NCBI GenBank assembly: GCA_946530965.1
Contig: CAMNAK010000002.1
Span: 248,001 to 312,000 of the forward strand
From: an uncultured Candidatus Saccharibacteria bacterium
GTDB taxonomy: Bacteria > Patescibacteriota > Saccharimonadia > Saccharimonadales > Saccharimonadaceae
DNA length: 64,000 nt
Reading direction: 5' to 3'
In this document: one piece after another, positions 1 through 8,276 of the stretch
Position numbering within the stretch: the stretch's first letter is position 1
Layout of the letters: every line of letters begins with the position of its first letter
Translations under genes and position numbers: made by a program
The notes under the pieces: model-generated
Told to the model about the DNA's origin: nothing
What the model saw: only the letters and a program-made list of their open reading frames with translations
Database searches by the model: none

Positions 1-312
1 CTTCTAAAAACTGGCGAGATCGACGGCCTAATTCATTCGAACGTCTTTGACATCGAGAAGGTGGCAGAGAATAGTACTATCGACCCGTATCTCGACAAAG
101 ACATCTTGTTTATTCGCGATGATTATTCTGTCGAAGAAATCTTCTCGGCCTTCCTACGAAGCGAAAAGAATTATGCGCTCGTAATAGATAGCAAGAAGAA
201 ACTTGTTGGCTGTTTGTCGCTAGAGAGGCTATTTGCTCAGCTATTCGATTTTAAGGCAAGCACGGACTTTTGCGATGATTTTAATCCTGACGCGGTTGCT
301 CGGGGTAAATAG
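1..312 (+). CDS. C-terminal end of a CBS-domain protein (partial)
   Basis: The reading frame is open from the first base, so the listed 83-residue ORF is only the tail of a gene that begins before the window. The visible part reads as the second half of a CBS pair: a SVEEIFSAFL helix, then KNYALVIDSKKKLVGCLSLERL, the usual CBS strand-helix pattern. CBS pairs bind adenosine nucleotides and sit at the C-terminus of CNNM/CorC-type membrane proteins and of several enzymes; which one this is cannot be told from the fragment. The GTG at base 61 is an internal valine, not a start. It ends with TAG just before the EamA gene. Confidence 0.75.
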   Translation, partial: LLKTGEIDGLIHSNVFDIEKVAENSTIDPYLDKDILFIRDDYSVEEIFSAFLRSEKNYALVIDSKKKLVGCLSLERLFAQLFDFKASTDFCDDFNPDAVARGK

Positions 313-328
313 TCCTTCCTGGCAAAAC

Positions 329-349
329 TGGTAGCGCTTATGCTAAAAT
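329..349 (+). promoter_or_regulatory. Promoter element with extended -10 (first copy of a 21-bp repeat)
   Basis: TGGTAGCGCTTATGCTAAAAT ends in an extended -10 (TGC-TAAAAT) and lies six bases before the ATG at 356, so the transcript should be leaderless. The same 21 bases occur at 27555-27575 before the first giant-protein cassette. Confidence 0.7.
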
Positions 350-355
350 ATTCTT

Positions 356-1303
356 ATGCTGTGGGTACTTTTGCCAGTTGTGGCAGCTATCTTCTACGGA
401 ATTGGTAGTTATGTCGAAAACCATGTCGTAGATAATGAATTTCAGCGTAAAAAGGCGGGCGCGTTTATTTTGTCGCGCATTCCAATTTTCTGTATTTCGC
501 TAATCGTGCTCCTTCTGATTTTTGGCCGCTCCGTCTTTATGGTTACTCCAATGGATGCTCTTGGCTTGATGCTAGCGGGCGTAATAAATGTCATTGGTAG
601 TGTCTTTTATCTTAAAGCTCTAAGAGAAGGCGATACGGTTGATATTACGATATTTAGTCAGGTTGGGCCTCTAATTTCGCTTGGTCTTGGCGTTGTAATG
701 TTGAATGAAAAGATTAATTCTAGTCAGTCGCTCGGCTTTCTCTTTATTATGGCTGGCGCCTGTGTTGTGGCTCTAATGAGTGACGGCAAGAAGAAGCATA
801 CTCCAGATTTTAGAGTGGCAGGAATCACGTTAATCTCCGTTTTCTTCTCGATGCTTTCTGATGTTGTCTACGTCTACTTCTTAAATCGTGGCGGCACAAC
901 AAACCTTGTTTTGTTTGGCCAAACTTTCTTCTTCTTCCAGATTGGTAGCTTGGTCGCTATGATTGTTGCCGCGGTATTGTTTGAAGGTTGGCGCAGTGCA
1001 CTAGGCAGGGTGTTTATTCATGGCAAGAAAAAGAAGGTAAACTATGGTCTTGCGATGATAGAGAATATTACCTGGGGTATAGCCGATTCCTTGGCAAAAC
1101 TCGGCCTAATCTTGACGCCAGTAGTTGCACTCTTTAGCGCTGTTGGCCGCGCCTCTGGTCTGTTTGTGTCGCTCTTTATTACCTTCGCGATTTCAAAGAT
1201 GTTCCCAAGACTCATCAAGATTAAAAAGATGTCGAAGCAAGCTGTTTTTAGATATATGCTGTCGGCGATTCTGATCGTCGTCGGTATTATTGTGATGGTC
1301 TAA
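356..1303 (+). CDS. EamA/DMT-family transporter-like membrane protein
   Basis: A 315-residue, very hydrophobic protein with about ten membrane segments. It begins directly with a segment (LLPVVAAIFYGIGSYV), has the internal two-fold arrangement of EamA-type drug/metabolite transporters and the typical pattern VGPLISLGLGVVMLNEKI near the end of the first half. This family exports or imports small metabolites; the substrate cannot be predicted. The ATG lies six bases after a TAAAAT -10, which supports the start. It stands alone between the CBS gene and dnaJ, with no obvious terminator before the dnaJ promoter. Confidence 0.75.
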   Translation: MLWVLLPVVAAIFYGIGSYVENHVVDNEFQRKKAGAFILSRIPIFCISLIVLLLIFGRSVFMVTPMDALGLMLAGVINVIGSVFYLKALREGDTVDITIFSQVGPLISLGLGVVMLNEKINSSQSLGFLFIMAGACVVALMSDGKKKHTPDFRVAGITLISVFFSMLSDVVYVYFLNRGGTTNLVLFGQTFFFFQIGSLVAMIVAAVLFEGWRSALGRVFIHGKKKKVNYGLAMIENITWGIADSLAKLGLILTPVVALFSAVGRASGLFVSLFITFAISKMFPRLIKIKKMSKQAVFRYMLSAILIVVGIIVMV

Positions 1304-1322
1304 AGTGGTAGCTTGTCGAACA

Positions 1323-1350
1323 TTAGCACTCTTGCACCATAGAGTGCTAA
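1323..1350 (+). promoter_or_regulatory. CIRCE operator (HrcA-binding inverted repeat)
   Basis: TTAGCACTC and GAGTGCTAA form a perfect 9-bp inverted repeat, identical to the CIRCE half sites. The spacer is 10 bases; nine is usual. It overlaps the dnaJ promoter, so HrcA, the heat-shock repressor of many bacteria, would block it. hrcA itself is not in the window. Confidence 0.85.
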
Positions 1351-1360
1351 ATGCTATAAT
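1332..1360 (+). promoter_or_regulatory. dnaJ promoter
   Basis: The -35 TTGCAC (1332-1337) lies inside the CIRCE spacer. After 17 bases comes the extended -10 TGC-TATAAT (1355-1360), eight bases before the dnaJ ATG, so the message has almost no leader. Confidence 0.85.
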
Positions 1361-1368
1361 CTGTTGAT

Positions 1369-2259
1369 ATGAGTAAGAGAGATTACTACGAGGTTCTTGG
1401 TGTTTCGAAAGGCGCTTCTGACGATGAAATTAAGAAGGCGTTTCGTAAACTTGCCGTAAAATATCATCCAGACAAAAACCCTGGCAATAAAGAAGCTGAA
1501 GAAAAATTCAAAGAGGCAAACGAGGCCTATTCTGTCCTTAGCGATAAGCAAAAACGTGCTCGCTATGATCAATTTGGTCATGCTGGTATGGGCGGTGCAG
1601 GTTCCGCTGGCGGTAATCCTTTCGAAGGCTTTAATTATGGCGGACAAAGCTTCAACTTTGACTTTGGCGGCGGCGGCTTCGAAGATATCCTTGGTTCTCT
1701 CTTTGGTATGGGTGGTGGTTTCCGTGGTGCTCGTCGTGGTCGCGATTATAGAACCACTTGCACAATCGACTTCGATGAAGCAATCTTTGGCGTTACGAAG
1801 AAAGTCAGCATTGATGGTAAAGAAATCTCTCTTAAAATCCCTGCCGGTATCTATGACGGTCAGAGTATTCGCTTGAACGGTCGTGGTGGCCCAGCTCCAC
1901 AAGAAGGTGGTCAGCGTGGTGATCTTTATGTCGAGATTCGCGTTCGTGCGCATAAGACTTTGACTCGCGAAGGTAACCTTATTCTATCTGAAGTTACAAT
2001 TCCTATGGTTGATGCAGTTCTTGGTACAGAAGTTGATGTTGAGACTGTTGATGGTACGGTTACGATGAAAGTCCCAGCTGGTACTCAGCCAGGCACAAAC
2101 TTCAAGCTTAATGGCCATGGCGCCCCTCGCGTTGGTTCCGAAGAACGTGGTCCTCAGATTGTTACAATTAATATCGAGATCCCAAAGAAGCTTTCGAAGA
2201 AGCAAAAAGATCTTATGGAACAATTCCGAGATAGCAAAAAGCGCGGTCTATTCGCCTAA
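1369..2259 (+). CDS. dnaJ: DnaJ-type co-chaperone without zinc-finger domain
   Basis: A J-domain co-chaperone that stimulates the ATPase of DnaK in the cytoplasm and delivers unfolded clients. The J domain covers residues 1-70 with HPD at 33-35. A Gly/Phe-rich linker follows (about 75-122), then the two beta-sandwich client-binding domains (about 128-270). At 296 residues it is shorter than canonical DnaJ (about 370) because the four CxxCxGxG zinc repeats are missing, which makes it a type II (CbpA-like) protein. Even so it has the CIRCE control expected of the main heat-shock co-chaperone. It ends in a terminator shared with ruvB. dnaK and grpE are not next to it. Confidence 0.93.
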   Translation: MSKRDYYEVLGVSKGASDDEIKKAFRKLAVKYHPDKNPGNKEAEEKFKEANEAYSVLSDKQKRARYDQFGHAGMGGAGSAGGNPFEGFNYGGQSFNFDFGGGGFEDILGSLFGMGGGFRGARRGRDYRTTCTIDFDEAIFGVTKKVSIDGKEISLKIPAGIYDGQSIRLNGRGGPAPQEGGQRGDLYVEIRVRAHKTLTREGNLILSEVTIPMVDAVLGTEVDVETVDGTVTMKVPAGTQPGTNFKLNGHGAPRVGSEERGPQIVTINIEIPKKLSKKQKDLMEQFRDSKKRGLFA

Positions 2260-2290
2260 AAAAATATCCCCTTGATTAGGGGATATTTTT
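2260..2290. terminator. Bidirectional terminator between dnaJ and ruvB
   Basis: AAAAATATCCCC and GGGGATATTTTT pair around a 7-base loop, giving T-runs on both strands. The convergent ruvB stop codon overlaps its right edge. Confidence 0.9.
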
Positions 2291-3290
2291 AACTTCTCAA
2301 GATAAAATCTTTTGCGGCCTGCGTTACGACGCGACCTTTTGGCGTGCGCTGAATAAAACCAAGCTGCATAAGATAAGGCTCGTAGAAATCTTCGATTGTG
2401 CTGGCTTCGTCACCTGTAAGGGCAGCGATTGTATTGAGACCGACCGGCTTGTCGCCATATTTCTCAATCATGAGCTTGAGCATGTTTCTGTCGCCTGGAT
2501 CTAGGCCTAATTCGTCGACTTCTAGCATCTTTAATGCGGCCGTCGCGGTAGCAGTGTCGATAATTCCATCAGAGTTGACGTCGGCGTAGTCACGTACGCG
2601 TTTTAGTAATCTGTTTGCAATGCGTGGCGTTAAGCGAGAACGGGTCGAAAGCATCTTGGAAGCATCTGGCTCAATCTTGGTTTCTAGAAGCCCTGCAGAG
2701 CGCTCGATAATCTTCTGGATGTCTTTTTCTTGGTAGTATTCCAACCTAAACTGATGACCGAAGCGATCGCGAAGCGGGGCAGCAAGCGCGCCAGTTCTAG
2801 TTGTAGCGCCAATAATAGTAAACTTCGGCAAATCTAGACGTACGCTTCTGGCGGCAGGGCCTTTACCAATCACAATATCCAGCTTGTAATCTTCCATTGC
2901 GGAATACAAGATTTCTTCTACAGCGCGGCGAAGGCGGTGAATTTCATCAATAAACAAAACATCGCCATCGGCAAGGTTAGTAAGAATACTTGCCAAATCT
3001 CCGGCTTTCTCAATACTAGGGCCAGAAGTAACACGGAGGTTCGCGTTCATCTCGTGTGCAATGACGCCTGCCATCGTAGTCTTGCCAAGACCTGGAGGGC
3101 CAAACAATAGAACGTGATCCAGAACGTCACCACGTTTCTTGGCGGCATCAATGGCGAGTTTAAGATTAGTTTTGAGCCTGGTCTGACCAATGTATTCGTC
3201 GAAAGTAGTCGGACGGAGAGAAAACTCTACAGCTTTTTCCTCTGGATCATCCTCATGAATACTGGTATCTATTACCCTCTCAATTCCCAT
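2289..3290 (-). CDS. ruvB: Holliday junction branch-migration helicase RuvB
   Basis: The AAA+ motor that drives branch migration of Holliday junctions together with RuvA, before RuvC cuts them. Walker A GPPGLGKT is at residues 64-71 and Walker [10 protein letters not shown] at about 112-120. Sensor 1 (IGATTRTG), the arginine-finger region (PLRDRFGH) and the C-terminal winged helix (TPKGRVV) follow. The 333-residue length is normal for the family. A TATACT -10 lies six bases before the ATG, so the message should be leaderless. ruvA and ruvC are not adjacent. Confidence 0.97.
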   Translation of the reverse strand: MGIERVIDTSIHEDDPEEKAVEFSLRPTTFDEYIGQTRLKTNLKLAIDAAKKRGDVLDHVLLFGPPGLGKTTMAGVIAHEMNANLRVTSGPSIEKAGDLASILTNLADGDVLFIDEIHRLRRAVEEILYSAMEDYKLDIVIGKGPAARSVRLDLPKFTIIGATTRTGALAAPLRDRFGHQFRLEYYQEKDIQKIIERSAGLLETKIEPDASKMLSTRSRLTPRIANRLLKRVRDYADVNSDGIIDTATATAALKMLEVDELGLDPGDRNMLKLMIEKYGDKPVGLNTIAALTGDEASTIEDFYEPYLMQLGFIQRTPKGRVVTQAAKDFILRS

Positions 3291-3302
3291 ATCACTAGTA
3301 TA
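3291..3302 (-). promoter_or_regulatory. ruvB -10 element with leaderless spacing
   Basis: On the minus strand TATACT is followed by AGTGAT and then the ruvB ATG. The N6 distance is the same as at many other first genes in this window. Confidence 0.65.
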
Positions 3303-3347
3303 ACAGAGTATAACGCTTATGCTGGAAGTCTTAAGCTAATAGCGTGA

Positions 3348-3374
3348 TAAAATAGAGGAATAAACATGGAGGTG
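3348..3374 (+). promoter_or_regulatory. Rubrerythrin promoter -10 and strong Shine-Dalgarno site
   Basis: TG-A-TAAAAT ends at 3353. A near-perfect ribosome site, GGAGGTGAT, precedes ATG 3377, so this single gene does use a leader. Confidence 0.65.
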
Positions 3375-3376
3375 AT

Positions 3377-3916
3377 ATGAATTTGAGCGGAACTAAAACC
3401 GAGGCTAACTTGAATGCTGCTTTTGCTGGCGAATGTCAGGCACGTGTAAAATACGGCTACTTTGCAAGCAAGGCCAAGAAAGAGGGCTACGAACAGCTAG
3501 CTGCTATCTTTGAAGAAACTAGTGACAACGAAAAAGAGCATGCCAAAATCTGGTACAAATTGCTCAAAGGTGGCGAGGTAAAGGATACGATTTCTAACCT
3601 TAACGAGGCTATCGAGGGTGAGAACTACGAAGAAACCGAGATGTATGTAAAGTTCGCAGCCGAAGCTCGCGAAGAAGGTTTTGACGAGATTGCAGAACTC
3701 TTCGAAAAGGTTGGCAAGATCGAGGCTAATCACGAAGAGCGCTATCGCCGTGTACTAGAAAAGATAGAGAAGGGCATCGTCTTTGAAAGTGATGGCGTTG
3801 CTGTCTGGAAGTGCCGCAACTGCGGATATATCCATATTGGTAAAGAAGCTCCAAAAGAATGCCCAGTTTGCAAGCATCCTCAGGCTTACTTCGAAATTAG
3901 CGCCGAGAATTACTAG
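3377..3916 (+). CDS. Rubrerythrin (peroxide-reducing di-iron protein)
   Basis: A cytoplasmic di-iron protein that reduces hydrogen peroxide, typical of anaerobes and microaerophiles. Residues 1-135 form the ferritin-like four-helix bundle with metal-ligand motifs ECQARVKY, EKEHAK and ANHEERY. The C-terminal 40 residues are a rubredoxin domain with two Cys pairs (CRNC and CPVC) that hold one iron for electron transfer. At 179 residues it is a standard full-length rubrerythrin. It has its own promoter and a strong ribosome site. The nuclease gene starts three bases after its stop and may be co-transcribed. Confidence 0.96.
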   Translation: MNLSGTKTEANLNAAFAGECQARVKYGYFASKAKKEGYEQLAAIFEETSDNEKEHAKIWYKLLKGGEVKDTISNLNEAIEGENYEETEMYVKFAAEAREEGFDEIAELFEKVGKIEANHEERYRRVLEKIEKGIVFESDGVAVWKCRNCGYIHIGKEAPKECPVCKHPQAYFEISAENY

Positions 3917-3919
3917 TCC

Positions 3920-4678
3920 ATGGCAAGCAAGACCAAGAGGAGACTTAGGCGAGTTTTGGCGGTTGTAGGCGGCTTGGCTGCCTTTGTGGCGTATCTGGTT
4001 ATGAATCCAGATATGTACAAGAATTTTATCCCGGGCGAAAACTACAACTTTTTTGGCGCCTCTCAAGTAGATTTGCCGGAAATGAAAGAGTTTCAGACGA
4101 CCGCCGATTCCTTTTTGGCGCGCGATGTTCTAGAGGATTTGGCTGTAAAGGAAAAGAACACGACCGAGAAATACTATCGTAAACTCTTTTACGATAACTG
4201 GGGTATGACTGCCTCTGGTTGCAATACGCGCGAGGCGATTCTGGCTCGAGATTTAAAGAATGTTGTCTCAAAGGGCTGCAAGGTTCAATCTGGAACACTC
4301 GAGGATCCGTATACCGGCAAAACAATCGAATTTACGCGTGGTCAGGAAACGTCTAGCGAAGTCCAGATTGACCATGTTGTTGCTCTAAGCAATGCCTGGT
4401 CGACCGGTGCATATTTAATGGACGAAGAAACTCGCTATGAAATTAGCCAGGATCCATTGAATCTTCTTGCAGTGGATGGCCCGGCAAACCAAGAAAAATC
4501 TGACGGCGATGCAGCTATGTGGCTTCCGTCAAACGAAAGCTTCCGATGCGAATATGTCGCGCGTCAGATATCTGTAAAATATAAGTATCAACTTTGGGTA
4601 ACCCCAGAAGAAAAGCATGCCATGCAGGCTGTGCTCGTAAATTGTCCGACCGAGCCGACGGTTGGCCTAGAAGATTAG
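3920..4678 (+). CDS. Membrane-anchored or secreted HNH nuclease (DUF1524/GmrSD-like)
   Basis: A 252-residue protein with an Arg/Lys-rich N-terminus and one membrane segment (RVLAVVGGLAAFVAYLVM, about 11-28), so the body should lie outside the membrane. The C-terminal half matches the DUF1524 HNH family. The catalytic IDHVVAL has Asp151-His152, followed by DPLNLLAVDGPANQEKSD, which carries the Asn and metal-binding positions, and a terminal helix. Secreted members degrade DNA. In a nucleotide-scavenging epibiont this could supply precursors or process DNA for uptake, which is inference. The stop codon overlaps the convergent rnhB stop by four bases. Confidence 0.8.
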   Translation: MASKTKRRLRRVLAVVGGLAAFVAYLVMNPDMYKNFIPGENYNFFGASQVDLPEMKEFQTTADSFLARDVLEDLAVKEKNTTEKYYRKLFYDNWGMTASGCNTREAILARDLKNVVSKGCKVQSGTLEDPYTGKTIEFTRGQETSSEVQIDHVVALSNAWSTGAYLMDEETRYEISQDPLNLLAVDGPANQEKSDGDAAMWLPSNESFRCEYVARQISVKYKYQLWVTPEEKHAMQAVLVNCPTEPTVGLED

Positions 4679-5613
4679 TCTAGGATTACGAACTTTGTAA
4701 TTCTAAAGTTATCGCCAGAGACTTCGGCGGCAGCCAGTTTTACCTGGCATTTAAGTGTGCTCGAAGCAACGTAGGCTTCGGCTGAAAAACGCATCTGTTC
4801 AAGCTTTTTATCATCTATGCGGTCCAAACCGCTAGATTTTGCTGTATTTCTACAATACTTCACCTCTGTAAAATAAACAGTATTGTTGTAAGAGCTAACG
4901 ATATCAATCTCGCAGAACTTCGTGCGCCAGTTACGCGCAATAATATTATGGCCACGCCTACGCAAAGCTTCCGCCACGATATCTTCGGCATGCTTGCCAG
5001 CCTCGGCGGCTTTTTCTTTGTGTTTCTTCTGGACTTTTGGATCTTTCTCTAGCTTAGCGAACTGCGCGATTGGTCTAAAACTTCTGCGATGCTCTGGGCA
5101 AAGGCCAAAATCCTCAATTGCCTTTTTATGAGCGGCGGTGCCATAGCCCACGTGTTTTTCGAAGCCATAGTTAGGATATTTCTCGGCGAGCTCATACATG
5201 TAATGGTCTCGTGAGACCTTAGCAATAATAGAAGCCGCGGAAACCTCAGGCACGAGCAAATCTGCCTTTGGCTTTATTTGGCAAATATTCTCATATTCTG
5301 TGCCGCGCAAAAAGTTTATCGTGCCGTCAATAATAACCTCGTCAAACTCGGCATTAATCTGACTGACGGCGTCTCTGGCGGCCTTACATAAAGCTTCGGT
5401 AAGACCAAGACTATCCAGTTCCTCGGCAGGGACCCAGCCAAGCCCAAAAATAGCCTTCTCGCGAATTTCTTCTGCGAGCTCCTCGCGTTTCTTGATGCTT
5501 AGTTTTTTACTGTCGGTTAAACCTTCAATTGGGGTTGGCAAAAAGCACGCGCCAACAACAAGAGGCCCTGCCCAAGGACCTCTTCCAACTTCATCTATTC
5601 CAAGAATAGCCAA
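4675..5613 (-). CDS. rnhB: RNase HII fused to a YraN (UPF0102) nuclease-like domain
   Basis: Residues 1-190 are RNase HII, which removes ribonucleotides and RNA from RNA-DNA hybrids: GIDEVGRGPWAGP carries the catalytic Asp7-Glu8, followed by IIDGTINF and SIIAKVSRD. A charged linker (about 190-205) leads to a YraN-type restriction-endonuclease fold with CEIDIV and YFTEVKYC, so its E-D-ExK core looks intact. In many bacteria rnhB and yraN are neighbours; here they are one 312-residue protein. The start is TTG at 5613, directly after the rplS stop; MAILGIDE is the expected N-terminus, so no other start fits. It is translated from the rplS transcript. Confidence 0.93.
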   Translation of the reverse strand: MAILGIDEVGRGPWAGPLVVGACFLPTPIEGLTDSKKLSIKKREELAEEIREKAIFGLGWVPAEELDSLGLTEALCKAARDAVSQINAEFDEVIIDGTINFLRGTEYENICQIKPKADLLVPEVSAASIIAKVSRDHYMYELAEKYPNYGFEKHVGYGTAAHKKAIEDFGLCPEHRRSFRPIAQFAKLEKDPKVQKKHKEKAAEAGKHAEDIVAEALRRRGHNIIARNWRTKFCEIDIVSSYNNTVYFTEVKYCRNTAKSSGLDRIDDKKLEQMRFSAEAYVASSTLKCQVKLAAAEVSGDNFRITKFVILD

Positions 5614-6042
5614 TTAGGCTTCTGCCTTTGCTTCTTCAGCTTTTTCTTCAGCAGCTTCTTCTACTGGTAGAGCGTTAACTGCTTTGCGGTCAAAATCTTT
5701 ACCGATCAAGCGAGCGGACTTACCAGAGCGTTCGCGTAGGTAGCGCAAGTTGTTGCGGCGAACCTTACCACGGCGAACGATTTCAATTTTTTCTACGAGT
5801 GGGCTGTGAATCAAGAAAGATTTCTCAACGCCAACACCACTAGTAACTTTGCGAACAACAAAGCGCTCAGTATGAGAAGCTTTGCGATCTACACGGATAA
5901 CAGTACCTTCAAAAACCTGAATACGGAACTTGTCACCTTCCTTAATTTTCTGTGACACACGCACTGTGTCGCCAGAACGCACATCAACAACGGCGTTCTT
6001 CTTTTGGGCATCTCCCACCATTTTTAGTAGTTCAAACGACAT
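5614..6042 (-). CDS. rplS: 50S ribosomal protein L19
   Basis: A large-subunit protein at the interface with the small subunit. The family core is clear: FRIQVFEGTVIRVDR, FVVRKVTSGVGVEKSFLIHSP and KIEIVRRGKVRRNNLRYLRERSGKSARL. The 142 residues exceed the usual 115 or so because of an acidic Ala/Glu tail (VEEAAEEKAEEAKAEA) of unknown role. The promoter has an extended -10, TGC-TAAAAT (6075-6083), and a leader of about 26 bases with an AAAGG ribosome site. rnhB follows without a gap, so the two form an operon. Confidence 0.97.
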   Translation of the reverse strand: MSFELLKMVGDAQKKNAVVDVRSGDTVRVSQKIKEGDKFRIQVFEGTVIRVDRKASHTERFVVRKVTSGVGVEKSFLIHSPLVEKIEIVRRGKVRRNNLRYLRERSGKSARLIGKDFDRKAVNALPVEEAAEEKAEEAKAEA

Positions 6043-6074
6043 ATTCTTACCTTTTAATAATTAAAACTTGTCTT

Positions 6075-6083
6075 ATTTTAGCA
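6075..6083 (-). promoter_or_regulatory. rplS extended -10
   Basis: The minus strand reads TGC-TAAAAT, about 32 bases before the rplS ATG. The leader carries an AAAGGTAAG ribosome site. Confidence 0.65.
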
Positions 6084-6126
6084 TATTTTTGCGGGATTGA
6101 AAAGGGGTAAATAAGATAAGCGCCGT

Positions 6127-7737
6127 TTAGATAACTCTTCCGACCTCTTCGATAGTTGTGTCGCCTCGAAGCGCGGCCAAAACGCCCTTTTGTTCGAGGG
6201 TTAGCATGCCGTTTGCGCGAGCGGTTTTCTCGATAGCTTTGGTATCAAAGCTCTCTTTTTCGCCACGTAGGAAAGCCTGAATTGGCTCAGAAACAATCAT
6301 CTGTTCCATGATGGCTGTACGACCATTGAAGCCAAATGGATGTTCCTGATTTGGGACGGCTTTGTAGAGAGTAATATCGTCAAGATTGTAATCGGTCTGA
6401 ACGCCATCAAGAACTCTTTTGATGTAGTTAACCGTGGTCTGGTCTGGCTTGTAAGCCTGCTTGTGACTATCGAGCTTTCTGACAAGACGCTGAGCAATCA
6501 AAAGGCGAACCGAAGTCGAGAAGATAGGGTTTACGCCAATCAAATCAATCATACGAGCAAAAGCGGCGCTCGTAGAGTTGGCGTGGAAAGATGAAAGCAC
6601 TAAGTGACCAGTGATAGATGCTTGAATTGCGGTCTTTGCAGTGTCGGCATCGCGAATCTCGCCAACCATAACTACGTCAGGGTCGAGACGAAGCACGGAG
6701 CGAAGGCCTTCAGCAAACGAGCCGCCGTCATTTGTAACAATCGGAATCTGAGAAATACCACCAATGCCGTACTCGATTGGATCCTCAAGGGTAATAATCT
6801 TGCGGTCGGTAGTGTTGAGCGCGTTAAGGATAGAATAAAGCGTTGTAGACTTACCAGAACCTGTAGGACCAACCATCAAGAGCAAACCGCGTGGGTGGGA
6901 AACGACCTCTGAAATTGCGGCGCGTTCTTCTTTGGTGATACCAAGAAGGTCAAGATTCAAAAGGCTTTCGTCGAAGTTGAAGAGACGGAGAACGGCATCC
7001 TGGCCATACATAGTAGGGACCATCTCGACGCGGAGGTTTAGAAGGTGAGTTGCGCCATTTCTTGTAATATCTTTCTGCATGTGGCCAGATTGTGGCTTGT
7101 TGCTTGCGGTAGAGATATTGGCACGACTACTAAGCTCGCCCATGAAAATGCGGTAACGATCGCGAGAAATCTCTGCGACTGGGTGCAAAATACCATCGAC
7201 GCGCATACGAATGCGAATCTCTTTGCGCATATTTTCGATGTGGATATCGCTGGCGCCAAGCTTATCCGCCTGATCAAGAAGGTAATCAAAAACCTTATCT
7301 GTTGCGACAGTATTCAAAAGCTCGGAAACCTGCTGGATCGTCTCGCTGTCGCCTTCTTTTGCGATTTCGATATCGTCATAAGTGACCTGTACTGGTGGGT
7401 CATAGCGAAGCATCAAGACACGAAAAGCAGACTCGGAGATAAGATAGAACTCGATACGCTGACCTTGCTCGTTGTAGCTGTTGCCCAAACGATTAATGGC
7501 GCTGCGTGGTGTCTGGCTGGTAACCAAAAACTGGTAAGGGCTACCGTTCTCGCCTGCGCGCAAAGGAACCATATGATCCTGATGCATCTCTTCTTTAGAG
7601 AGCAAGTTAGGAACCAATGGGGTCGTCTCTTCGAAATCACGAGTATCTAGATATGGAAGACCAAGAATCCTCGATCTTCGTTCAGTATTTTCTTCTTCAT
7701 TCTGCCTGCGCTTGCGCTGTATCTCACCTTCGTCCAT
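6127..7737 (-). CDS. pilB: Type IV pilus assembly ATPase PilB/GspE
   Basis: A hexameric cytoplasmic ATPase that powers pilin polymerisation. The N-terminal domain (about 1-150) is variable. An ASDIHIE motif opens the N2 domain, followed by Walker A GPTGSGKST, the Asp box ITLEDPIEYG, Walker B DPDVVMVGEIRDADTA and the His box TGHLVLSSFHANS. At the place where most PilB/GspE proteins have a Cys4 zinc subdomain (after IAQRLVRKL) no cysteine is present. The length of 536 residues is normal. The -10 TACAAT lies six bases before ATG, so it is leaderless. It faces the SPOUT gene from an overlapping divergent promoter. Pilins are encoded elsewhere in the window. Confidence 0.93.
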   Translation of the reverse strand: MDEGEIQRKRRQNEEENTERRSRILGLPYLDTRDFEETTPLVPNLLSKEEMHQDHMVPLRAGENGSPYQFLVTSQTPRSAINRLGNSYNEQGQRIEFYLISESAFRVLMLRYDPPVQVTYDDIEIAKEGDSETIQQVSELLNTVATDKVFDYLLDQADKLGASDIHIENMRKEIRIRMRVDGILHPVAEISRDRYRIFMGELSSRANISTASNKPQSGHMQKDITRNGATHLLNLRVEMVPTMYGQDAVLRLFNFDESLLNLDLLGITKEERAAISEVVSHPRGLLLMVGPTGSGKSTTLYSILNALNTTDRKIITLEDPIEYGIGGISQIPIVTNDGGSFAEGLRSVLRLDPDVVMVGEIRDADTAKTAIQASITGHLVLSSFHANSTSAAFARMIDLIGVNPIFSTSVRLLIAQRLVRKLDSHKQAYKPDQTTVNYIKRVLDGVQTDYNLDDITLYKAVPNQEHPFGFNGRTAIMEQMIVSEPIQAFLRGEKESFDTKAIEKTARANGMLTLEQKGVLAALRGDTTIEEVGRVI

Positions 7738-7749
7738 AATCTAATTGTA
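7738..7749 (-). promoter_or_regulatory. pilB -10 with leaderless spacing (divergent with the SPOUT gene)
   Basis: The minus strand reads TGC-TACAAT, TAGATT, ATG. Only 14 bases separate the pilB ATG from the ATG of the gene on the other strand, so the two promoters must overlap the opposite coding starts. Confidence 0.6.
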
Positions 7750-7751
7750 GC

Positions 7752-8276
7752 ATGAAAAAGCTTATCATTATTCTCTATAATATCCGCTCAACCTACAATG
7801 TTGGCGCAATTCTTCGCACCTGCGACTGTTTGGGTGTTGGCGAAGCAGTTTTTGCTGGCTATACGCCTTTTATAGATAAAGGTCTGCCGCATGAGCAAGA
7901 GAAGTTACGAAAGCAGATTCATAAAACTGCTCTTGGTGCCGAAGAAACGATAAAATACCATCGCTGTGCAGATATTTTTGAAGAAATCGAAAGCCTCAAA
8001 AAAGCAGGCTATAGCGTCTGTGCTTTGGAGCAGGGCGAGAAATCTCTAAACCTTGCAGAGCCTCAGGATTTCAATAAAGACATCGCTCTGATCTTAGGCG
8101 AAGAAGTCCACGGCATTCCAAAAGAAATTCTCGACCAGTGTGATAATCTGCTCGAGATTCCGATGTGTGGCTCAAAAGAATCGTTCAATGTTTCGGTCGC
8201 GACCGGTATTGCTCTCTGGGAGCTTAGAAAGACGGACCTGAACGATAAAAGAAAACATCTACGTACGCAAATATAA
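7752..8276 (+). CDS. SPOUT (TrmH/SpoU) family RNA methyltransferase
   Basis: A 174-residue SAM-dependent 2'-O-ribose methyltransferase of tRNA or rRNA. Motif 1 is NIRSTYNVGAILRTC, motif 2 IALILGEEVHGI and motif 3 EIPMCGSKESFNVSVATGIAL; together they form the trefoil-knot cofactor site. There is no extra N-terminal substrate-binding domain, so the target RNA cannot be named. It starts 14 bases from the divergent pilB start. The last 53 bases overlap the convergent membrane-protein gene, so the two transcripts are antisense to each other there. Confidence 0.9.
   Translation: MKKLIIILYNIRSTYNVGAILRTCDCLGVGEAVFAGYTPFIDKGLPHEQEKLRKQIHKTALGAEETIKYHRCADIFEEIESLKKAGYSVCALEQGEKSLNLAEPQDFNKDIALILGEEVHGIPKEILDQCDNLLEIPMCGSKESFNVSVATGIALWELRKTDLNDKRKHLRTQI

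Noticed and set aside
1354-1953. 199-residue ORF antisense to dnaJ
   Set aside because: Low-complexity Thr/Ile/Ala product that follows from the codon bias of dnaJ on the other strand; no ribosome site or promoter.
7045-7650. 201-residue plus-strand ORF inside pilB
   Set aside because: Shadow of pilB; no signals and no recognisable domain.
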